From: Clostridia bacterium
Lineage (GTDB): Bacteria > Bacillota_A > Clostridia > Oscillospirales > CAG-272
NCBI GenBank assembly: GCA_017467225.1
Contig: JAFTSR010000328.1
Coordinates: 1-5,187, forward strand
DNA length: 5,187 nt
Direction: 5' to 3'
Shown: positions 1 to 4,810 of the stretch, one piece after another
Position numbering within the stretch: the stretch's first letter is position 1
How the letters are laid out: each line of letters starts with the position of its first letter
Notes under the pieces: model-generated
What the model saw: the letters and a program-made list of their open reading frames with translations, nothing else
Told to the model about the DNA's origin: nothing
Databases searched by the model: none
Position numbers and translations under genes: made by a program

Positions 1-29
1 GTCTTTTTTATAGAGTTTTTTGAAGGGGG

Positions 30-67
30 TGCGGGGGAAACTTTTTTCCAAAAAAGTTTCCCCCGCA
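30..67. terminator. Long perfect palindrome after tdk, candidate terminator
   Basis: A 17-bp arm at 31-47 (GCGGGGGAAACTTTTTT) is followed by a 2-nt spacer (CC) and its exact reverse complement at 50-66; T30 and A67 extend the pairing to 18 bp. It begins 7 bp beyond the tdk stop codon, so a tdk transcript would fold it at once, which fits a terminator role. Neither strand has a classic run of T directly after the hairpin: the minus strand continues with ACCCCCTTC and the plus strand with ATATTATTTA. Termination is therefore inferred from position and stem strength only. It could instead be a dispersed palindromic repeat. The structure is seen directly; its function is not. Confidence 0.6.
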
Positions 68-73
68 TATTAT

Positions 74-649
74 TTACATCTCCCTCTCCGTCGCTCGCTT
101 CCAGCAGCTGTGGCACATGGCGACATAGGCGTCGTTGCCGCCGATCAGAATTTGTCCGCCCTCGGTGACAACGCGACCTTCGGCGTCGATACGGGCGTTG
201 ACGATGGCCTTTTTGCCGCAGGCACAGATGGTCTTGATCTCAGTGATCGAGTCGGCGACCTCAAAAAGGCGGCTGCTGCCGGGGAACAGGTGCGTCAGAA
301 AGTCGGTGCGCAGCCCGAAGCAAAGCACGGGCACATCATAGCGGTCAACAATGCAGCGCAGTTGATCGATCTGCTCCGGCGTGAAAAACTGGCACTCGTC
401 AGCGATGACGGCGTCGGTGTCGGGCTGCGCCTCAAATTCGCGCAGAAGATCGGTCTCGCGCGTGGCGACAAAAGCTTCGGCGGACAGTCCGATGCGCGAG
501 CGGATGGTGCCGATGCCGTCGCGGTCGTCCAGCGCCGGCTTGATCAGCCAGACGCGCATGCCGCGCTCCTCGTAATTGAATTTGGTGATCAGCGCGTTGG
601 CAGTCTTGGACGAGCCCATCGCGCCGTATTTGAAATAAAGCTTTGCCAT
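74..649 (-). CDS. tdk: Thymidine kinase (TK1 type)
   Basis: This 191-residue cytoplasmic enzyme phosphorylates thymidine to dTMP using ATP (pyrimidine salvage). The N-terminal MAKLYFKYGAMGSSKT contains the P-loop at residues 9-16, and NYEERGM follows at 25-31. DECQF at 84-88 is the Walker B/catalytic segment, with Glu85 as the expected general base. GLRTDF at 112-117 is a typical family motif. Cys142-x-Cys144 and Cys179-x-x-Cys182 form the structural zinc site, and GGNDAYV (170-176) lies in the thymidine-binding lasso region. The start at 649 gives the usual family length and has AAAGGA 6 nt upstream; the reading frame extends 18 codons further, but those run into the -10 element of the promoter. 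The P-loop has Ser14 where the Walker A consensus has Gly. The gene is a single transcription unit, divergent from the nucleotide-hydrolase operon. Confidence 0.96.
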   Translation of the reverse strand: MAKLYFKYGAMGSSKTANALITKFNYEERGMRVWLIKPALDDRDGIGTIRSRIGLSAEAFVATRETDLLREFEAQPDTDAVIADECQFFTPEQIDQLRCIVDRYDVPVLCFGLRTDFLTHLFPGSSRLFEVADSITEIKTICACGKKAIVNARIDAEGRVVTEGGQILIGGNDAYVAMCHSCWKRATEREM

Positions 650-655
650 ACCGTG

Positions 656-663
656 TCCTTTCC
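656..663 (-). promoter_or_regulatory. Ribosome binding site of tdk
   Basis: On the minus strand GGAAAGGA lies upstream of the ATG at 649, with 6 nt (CACGGT) between the AAAGGA core and the start. It selects this ATG over the in-frame ATG at 703. Confidence 0.8.
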
Positions 664-693
664 GCCCACCGAGGGCAGAGAAAATCTGCTTAC

Positions 694-722
694 AGTATAC
701 CATATTTTTTCGTTTTGAGCAA
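694..722 (-). promoter_or_regulatory. Sigma-A promoter for tdk with extended -10
   Basis: On the minus strand the -35 element TTGCTC (722-717) and the -10 element TATACT (699-694) are separated by 17 bp. TGG directly precedes the -10, giving an extended -10 motif that can offset the imperfect -35. Transcription would begin near 687, leaving a leader of about 38 nt that ends with the tdk ribosome site. A small hairpin, GCCC/GGGC at 664-676, lies in this leader. Confidence 0.75.
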
Positions 723-751
723 GAGAAAAACGCGAAAAAAGTGTAAAAGTG

Positions 752-780
752 TTGAAATGTGCATTACTTTGTGATATAAT
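752..780 (+). promoter_or_regulatory. Sigma-A promoter for the dGTPase-DHH-DHH-SurE operon
   Basis: TTGAAA (752-757) and TATAAT (775-780) are separated by 17 bp. TGA immediately before the -10 gives an extended -10 (TGN). The region upstream (723-751) is rich in A, like an UP element. The -10 is a perfect consensus and the -35 matches five of six positions, so this should be a strong promoter. Expected transcription start is near 786-788. No second convincing promoter is seen before the next three genes, so it probably drives all four. Confidence 0.85.
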
Positions 781-786
781 ATATAC

Positions 787-889
787 GGCGAAAAATCGCC
801 CGACGAAAGTTCGCCCAGTGAAAAAATACTATAATGCAATGAGCCGCAGCCAAGCGCTGTGTTATACGATAAATATATGGAGGTTTACC
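787..889 (+). other. Roughly 100-nt operon leader (5' UTR)
   Basis: This is the stretch between the predicted transcription start and the HD-protein start codon. It holds a small perfect hairpin right at the presumed 5' end (GGCGA 787-791, loop AAAA, TCGCC 796-800) and a weaker one at 845-861 with one G-T pair and the loop CAAGC. No run of T follows either, so attenuation is not supported, and no known riboswitch pattern is recognised. A minimal ORF of ATG-CAA-TGA sits at 834-842 without a ribosome site. Confidence 0.4.
879..883 (+). promoter_or_regulatory. Ribosome binding site of the HD-domain gene
   Basis: GGAGG lies 6 nt upstream of the ATG at 890. The earlier in-frame starts at 749 and 839 have no such site, and 749 lies upstream of the promoter -10, so this site fixes the start at 890. 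Confidence 0.85.
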
Positions 890-2092
890 ATGCCGAAATA
901 TGAAAATCTATCGGAGGAGATTACCGCGCACATCCGGGAGGCCAAGCAGACGGGTGTTCATCCGGATGTCGCTTTTCCCGACAGCCAGGTCATCCGCCGC
1001 CGCAATTTGGCCAAGGACACCGCTACCATCTGGCGTCCGCCCTTTGTGCATGATATCGATAAGATCATGCACTGCCCCTTTTACAATCGCTATACCGACA
1101 AAACCCAGGTCTTCTCGCTTTGGAAAAACGATGACATCACCCGCCGCAGCCTGCACGTGCAGCTGGTTTCCCGCATCTCGCGCACCATAGGCAGCGTTCT
1201 GCATCTCAATCTTGATCTGATCGAGGCCATTGCCCTTGGCCATGATATCGGCCATCCGCCCTTTGCGCATACGGGCGAGGCATACCTGGACGAGCTGTAT
1301 TTCAAGCACACCGGGCGCCACTTTTTCCACAACGTGCATTCGGTGCGAGTGCTGGACGGCATTTATCCCTACAATATCAGCCTGCAGACGCTGGGCGGCA
1401 TTCTGACCCACAACGGCGAGCTGCTGTGCCAGGAGTACCATCCCGAGCCTATTGAGAGCTTTGCTGACTTTGATCGCATCATTGAAAGATGCTATGAGAG
1501 CGGAGAGTTTGCCCAAAAGCTGATGCCCTCCACGCTGGAGGGGATCGTGGTGCGACTGTCCGACGTCATTGCTTACCTTGGCAAGGATCGTCAGGACGCC
1601 ATGCGCACCAAAATGGCCGAGGAGAGCATGTTTGTCAACGAGGATATCGGCTCGATCAACGCCGAGATCATCAACAATCTGGTGGTCAACGTCATTGAAA
1701 ACAGCTATGGAAAGCCCTATATCAAGCTGGACGCCAAGCACTTCAAGGCGCTGCAAAAGTCCAAGCAGGATAATTATCATCTGATCTACAACAATGCCGC
1801 GTCCTCGGTAGGGCTTGGCTCCACGGTGCGACCCATGATGACCGAGATTTACGGGCAGCTTTTGGACGATCTGAAGACGGGCAATCAACGCTCGCCCATC
1901 TTTTCACATCATATCGATTACGTCAATGCTGCGCACTACAAGCGCGAGATCCCCTACGAGAGCACCGAGCCCAATCAGATCGTAGTGGACTATATCGCCA
2001 GCATGACCGACAGCTACTTTATCGAACTGCACCACTATCTGTTCCCCAACAGCGATTTGCGCGTGGAATACAAGGGCTATTTTGATATTTGA
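890..2092 (+). CDS. dgt: dGTPase-like HD-domain deoxynucleotide triphosphohydrolase
   Basis: This 400-residue protein belongs to the dGTPase family of HD-superfamily metal-dependent hydrolases, which split dNTPs into deoxynucleoside and inorganic triphosphate. The N-terminal segment around 53-76 (HDIDKIMHCPFYNRYTDKTQVFS) matches the family pattern before the HD domain. Metal ligands are visible: His89 (RRSLHVQL), His118-Asp119 in ALGHDIGHPPFAHTGE (115-130), and Asp225 in VRLSDVIAYL (221-230). HFFHNVHSVRVL (144-155) is a family substrate-pocket segment, and MTDSYFIEL (372-380) lies in the C-terminal associated domain. All key residues are intact and the length is normal. It is the first gene of the operon, followed 11 bp later by a DHH phosphoesterase. 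Substrate preference (dGTP or dNTPs in general) and any allosteric control cannot be read from the sequence, so the symbol denotes the family, not a proven activity. Confidence 0.9.
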   Translation: MPKYENLSEEITAHIREAKQTGVHPDVAFPDSQVIRRRNLAKDTATIWRPPFVHDIDKIMHCPFYNRYTDKTQVFSLWKNDDITRRSLHVQLVSRISRTIGSVLHLNLDLIEAIALGHDIGHPPFAHTGEAYLDELYFKHTGRHFFHNVHSVRVLDGIYPYNISLQTLGGILTHNGELLCQEYHPEPIESFADFDRIIERCYESGEFAQKLMPSTLEGIVVRLSDVIAYLGKDRQDAMRTKMAEESMFVNEDIGSINAEIINNLVVNVIENSYGKPYIKLDAKHFKALQKSKQDNYHLIYNNAASSVGLGSTVRPMMTEIYGQLLDDLKTGNQRSPIFSHHIDYVNAAHYKREIPYESTEPNQIVVDYIASMTDSYFIELHHYLFPNSDLRVEYKGYFDI

Positions 2093-2096
2093 GGAG
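2091..2096 (+). promoter_or_regulatory. Ribosome binding site of the first DHH gene
   Basis: GAGGAG overlaps the TGA stop of the upstream HD gene and lies 7 nt before the ATG at 2104. It rules out the slightly earlier in-frame ATG at 2089, which lies before this site and inside the upstream gene. Confidence 0.8.
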
Positions 2097-2103
2097 ACTG
2101 CAT

Positions 2104-3048
2104 ATGTTTGAGAGCATTCGCTCGTGCATCGAGCAATACGATACCATCATACTTCACCGCCATTCCCAGCCCGACGGTGACGCCCTGGGCAGTCAGATCG
2201 GCCTGAAGCACCTGATTCTTGAGAACTACCCCCACAAGCGCGTTTACGCCGTCGGAGACGCCGCCGGACGCTACGCCTTTATGCAGGACGCACCCTTTGA
2301 CGATCTCGCTGACGAGGCTTACAGCGGCGCTCTGGCGATCATCCTGGACACCGGCGCGCGCGCGCTGATCAGCGACAACCGATACACGCTCGCTGCCGCT
2401 ACTGCCCGTATCGATCATCATATCTTTTGCGAGAAGATCGCGGATGCCGAGGTAATCGAAACGAGCTACGAAAGCTGCTGTGGCCTGGTTACCGCCCTGG
2501 CGCTGGAGGCCGGTTGGCGCATTCCGCCCATCGCGGCGCAGGCGCTTTACACCGGCACGGTCACCGACTCCGGCCGCTTCCGCTACGACTCGACCACCCC
2601 CGACACGCTGCGCCGTGCGGCAGAGCTTCTGGCGGTGGGGATTGATACCGCGCAGATTTACCGTGACCTGTATGCGGATGATTTTTCTCGCATTCTCCTG
2701 CGCTCCAAATTTGTGCTCAAGGTCAATTTTACCGAGCATAACGTTGCTTACATCTACACGACCAAGGAGGAGGCGGCCGCATGCGGCGTGGACACCTTTA
2801 CCATCTCGCGCGGCATGGTTGGCGTAATGAGTGAGATTCGCGGTGTCGATATCTGGGTCAATTTCACCGAAACCGAGGGCGGCGTGCTATGTGAGCTGCG
2901 CTCCGGCCGTTACAACATCAATCCCATTGCGGTCAAGTATGGTGGCGGTGGCCACGAAAAGGCCAGCGGCGCGACGGTGGAGAGCCGCGAGGTAGCTATG
3001 CAGATGCTGGCCGATCTTGATCAGATCATGGAGGTAAATCAAGAATGA
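2104..3048 (+). CDS. DHH/DHHA1 phosphoesterase, NrnA-like (first of two tandem copies)
   Basis: This 314-residue cytoplasmic protein has the NrnA/YtqI layout: an N-terminal DHH catalytic domain and a C-terminal DHHA1 nucleic-acid-binding domain. Visible motifs are HRHSQPDGDALGS (18-30, with His20, Asp24 and Asp26), ILDTG (80-84, Asp82), DHH at 104-106, TVTDSGRF (152-159, Asp155) and GGGGHEKASGA (280-290). All the expected manganese ligands are present, so it should be active. Family members degrade two- to five-nucleotide RNAs, dephosphorylate pAp, or hydrolyse linear dinucleotides such as pApA and pGpG; the sequence does not say which applies here. The start at 2104 is favoured by GAGGAG 7 nt upstream. 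The stop overlaps the next gene's start by 4 bp (ATGA), so translation is probably coupled. By eye it shares about a third of its residues with its downstream neighbour. Confidence 0.9.
   Translation: MFESIRSCIEQYDTIILHRHSQPDGDALGSQIGLKHLILENYPHKRVYAVGDAAGRYAFMQDAPFDDLADEAYSGALAIILDTGARALISDNRYTLAAATARIDHHIFCEKIADAEVIETSYESCCGLVTALALEAGWRIPPIAAQALYTGTVTDSGRFRYDSTTPDTLRRAAELLAVGIDTAQIYRDLYADDFSRILLRSKFVLKVNFTEHNVAYIYTTKEEAAACGVDTFTISRGMVGVMSEIRGVDIWVNFTETEGGVLCELRSGRYNINPIAVKYGGGGHEKASGATVESREVAMQMLADLDQIMEVNQE
3030..3035 (+). promoter_or_regulatory. Ribosome binding site of the second DHH gene
   Basis: GGAGGT lies within the last codons of the upstream gene, 9 nt before the ATG at 3045 and 12 nt before the adjacent ATG at 3048. 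Spacing favours 3045. Confidence 0.7.
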
Positions 3049-4025
3049 TGACAGAACAGATGAAAGCCGTGCTTGATAAGATTAAGCAGTATGATAAAAT
3101 TGTGATTTTCCGTCATGCGCGTCCCGACGGAGATGCCGTCGGCTCGACGATGGGTCTGCGCGACGTGCTGAGAGCCAGCTTCCCGGATAAGGACGTTCGC
3201 CTGATCAACCGCGATTATGCTGACTACGTTGCATTTCTCGGTGCTGAGGACGAGGCGCAGCCTGACGAATTTTTTGCCGATGCGCTGGGCATCGTGCTGG
3301 ACACGGCGACCGTGGAGCGTATTTCCAACCCACAGTACGCGCTTTGTCGTGAGCTGATCAAGATAGACCACCACATTGGTGTGCAGCCCTACGGCGACGT
3401 GATGTGGGTCGAGGAGCATCGCTCCTCGGCGTGTGAGATGGTGGCAGCCTTTTGTGAGGCATTTTCCGATGAGCTGGTGCTGACTCCTCTCGCCGCGACC
3501 GAGATTTACACCGGCATGGTGACCGACTCCGGCCGCTTCCGTTTCCGCAGCGTTTCGGGCGATACCATGCGCCTGGCAGGCATGCTGCTCGACGTTGGTA
3601 TTGATACCGATGTCATGTATGCGCATCTGTATATGAAGGACTTCAACGAATTCAAGTTCCAGTCCTACGTATATAAAAAGATGAAGCGTACCGCAAGCGG
3701 CGTGGCATATCTGCATGTGGATCGCGCCATGCAAAAAAAGTTCAATTTGACGAACGAGCAGGCAAGTGCTGCCGTGTCCTGCATGGACTCCATCAAGGGC
3801 AGCTTGATCTGGTTGGCCTTTATTGACGGTGATAACGGAGAGATCCGCGTCCGTCTGCGTTCCCGCTTTGTCACCATCAACCACCTGGCAGAGAAGTACA
3901 GCGGCGGCGGACATGCCTGCGCCTGCGGTGCCACGGTGCACAGCAAAAAAGAAATGCGTGCGCTGATTGCCGATGCCGATGCGCTGCTGGGCGAGTATAA
4001 GGCAAATAACGGAGGCTGGCTGTGA
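3045..4025 (+). CDS. nrnA: DHH/DHHA1 phosphoesterase, NrnA-like (second of two tandem copies)
   Basis: This 326-residue protein has the same two-domain layout as its upstream neighbour. Motifs are FRHARPDGDAVGS (22-34, with His24, Asp28 and Asp30), VLDTATVERI (84-93, Asp86), KIDHH (106-110), MVTDSGRFRF (158-167, Asp161) and SGGGHACACGATV (286-298). VRLRSR (269-274) lies in the DHHA1 nucleic-acid-binding part. From memory of the family, DTAxxERI and the KIDHH...YGDxxWV stretch resemble Bacillus NrnA closely, so this copy is the better candidate for the true nanoRNase/pAp phosphatase. The enzyme would act in the cytoplasm on the last short products of RNA decay and on cyclic-dinucleotide breakdown products. 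The gene overlaps the upstream one by 4 bp and the downstream surE by 1 bp. Position 292 is Ala and 294 is Cys, where the other copy has Lys and Ser, a local difference in the substrate-binding loop. Confidence 0.9.
   Translation: MMTEQMKAVLDKIKQYDKIVIFRHARPDGDAVGSTMGLRDVLRASFPDKDVRLINRDYADYVAFLGAEDEAQPDEFFADALGIVLDTATVERISNPQYALCRELIKIDHHIGVQPYGDVMWVEEHRSSACEMVAAFCEAFSDELVLTPLAATEIYTGMVTDSGRFRFRSVSGDTMRLAGMLLDVGIDTDVMYAHLYMKDFNEFKFQSYVYKKMKRTASGVAYLHVDRAMQKKFNLTNEQASAAVSCMDSIKGSLIWLAFIDGDNGEIRVRLRSRFVTINHLAEKYSGGGHACACGATVHSKKEMRALIADADALLGEYKANNGGWL
4011..4015 (+). promoter_or_regulatory. Ribosome binding site of surE
   Basis: GGAGG lies inside the end of the upstream gene, 9 nt before the ATG at 4025 and 6 nt before a possible GTG at 4022. 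Spacing alone does not decide; homology to MRILxTNDDG favours the ATG. Confidence 0.7.
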
Positions 4026-4747
4026 TGCGTATTCTGATCACCAACGACGACGGCATCGCCTCTGTCGCACTGTCCTCGCTTGCCGCATGGGCATCGCGCT
4101 TTGGCGAGGTCACGGTCATTGCGCCGCGTGTGGAGCAGAGCGGCAAGAGCCACGCCATTGATTTTCATCGACCGCTGGAGATCAAAGAGGTGACGCTGCC
4201 CGGCGGCATGACGGCCTGGTCGGTTGATTCCACGCCGGCCGATTGCGTCCGCTTTGGCGTGCTGGGACTGAAAACGCGCTACGATCTGGTGCTTTCCGGC
4301 GTCAATCACGGATATAATCTGGGGCGTGATATCGTGTATTCGGGCACGGTGGGAGCTATTTTTGAGGCGGCGCGCCTCGATATGCCCGGTATTGCGCTGT
4401 CCACCGATTTCGGCGATCCCACGCCTGCGCTCTCGCAGCTGGACGCTGTCAAGGCGTACGTTGACGAGCACGAGCTGCTGCGGCATTGTACGCACTGGAA
4501 TATCAATATTCCTCCGGTTGCCTGCGGCTTCCGCTTTACGCAGCAGGGTGGGATTTTTTATACCGATGAGTTTGTTCATCAAGGAAACGATATGTATCAG
4601 CAGGTGGGCGGCCCCGTGATGTATGAAACGATGCCACCCGAGTGGGATATCACGGCTGTCCGTGACGGCCTTATTTCCCTGACACCGCTGGCTTCCACAC
4701 TGACCGATCTTTCGGTATATGACAAGCTTACATCAAGCACAATATAA
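4025..4747 (+). CDS. surE: 5'/3'-nucleotidase SurE
   Basis: This 240-residue cytoplasmic, divalent-metal-dependent phosphatase removes the phosphate from nucleoside 5'- and 3'-monophosphates; family members also act on short polyphosphate. The start MRILITNDDG is the hallmark of SurE, with Asp8 and Asp9 as metal ligands. VIAPRVEQSGKSHAI (31-45) contains Ser39. SVDSTPADCVRFGV (66-79) is the usual substrate-pocket segment. SGVNHGYNLGRDIVYSGTVG (91-110) contains Asn94, the fourth metal ligand, and the characteristic YSGTVG. ITAVRDGLISLTPL (209-222) closes the conserved C-terminal core. Length is at the short end of normal and all metal ligands are present. It is the last gene of the operon, overlapping the upstream stop codon by 1 bp (TGATG), and is followed by a terminator hairpin 4 bp after its stop. 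A GTG start at 4022, one codon longer, cannot be excluded. Confidence 0.96.
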   Translation: MRILITNDDGIASVALSSLAAWASRFGEVTVIAPRVEQSGKSHAIDFHRPLEIKEVTLPGGMTAWSVDSTPADCVRFGVLGLKTRYDLVLSGVNHGYNLGRDIVYSGTVGAIFEAARLDMPGIALSTDFGDPTPALSQLDAVKAYVDEHELLRHCTHWNINIPPVACGFRFTQQGGIFYTDEFVHQGNDMYQQVGGPVMYETMPPEWDITAVRDGLISLTPLASTLTDLSVYDKLTSSTI

Positions 4748-4751
4748 AGAA

Positions 4752-4796
4752 TGGGGTGAGTCCCATGCTAAGGCATGAGGCTCACCCCAAAATTTT
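4752..4796 (+). terminator. Intrinsic terminator, probably bidirectional
   Basis: TGGGGTGAG (4752-4760) pairs perfectly with CTCACCCCA (4781-4789). Inside, CATGC (4764-4768) pairs with GCATG (4773-4777) around a TAAG loop; a T-G pair, a C-G pair and one C-A mismatch join the two stems. The plus strand continues with AAATTTTATTT, giving a T-rich tail for the operon. On the minus strand the hairpin is followed by TTCTTTATATT, so it can also end the convergent gene whose stop is at 4811. Confidence 0.9.
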
Positions 4797-4810
4797 ATTT
4801 GGTTTTGGAA

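Noticed and set aside
20..718. 232-codon open frame on the plus strand opposite tdk
   Set aside because: It is the antisense shadow of tdk, begins inside the palindrome, has no ribosome site, and shows no recognisable domain.
830..835. Second TATAAT upstream of the HD gene
   Set aside because: No acceptable -35 lies 16-18 bp upstream; the promoter at 752-780 is far better.
749..889. N-terminal extension of the HD protein to an ATG at 749 or 839
   Set aside because: The 749 start is upstream of the predicted promoter -10, neither start has a ribosome site, and the ATG at 890 has GGAGG at ideal spacing and gives normal length.
908..1888. 326-codon open frame on the minus strand opposite the HD gene
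   Set aside because: Antisense shadow caused by codon bias in the dGTPase-like gene, whose own motifs are unmistakable; no promoter or ribosome site.
3039..4582. Long minus-strand frames opposite the second DHH gene and surE
   Set aside because: Both overlap genes with complete catalytic motifs, and their translations look like reversed codon-bias products.
890..4747. A phage-defence island built on the dNTPase
   Set aside because: dNTP depletion is a known defence strategy for some HD dGTPases, but no sensor, toxin, nuclease, integrase or other defence gene is here, and all neighbours are common housekeeping families.
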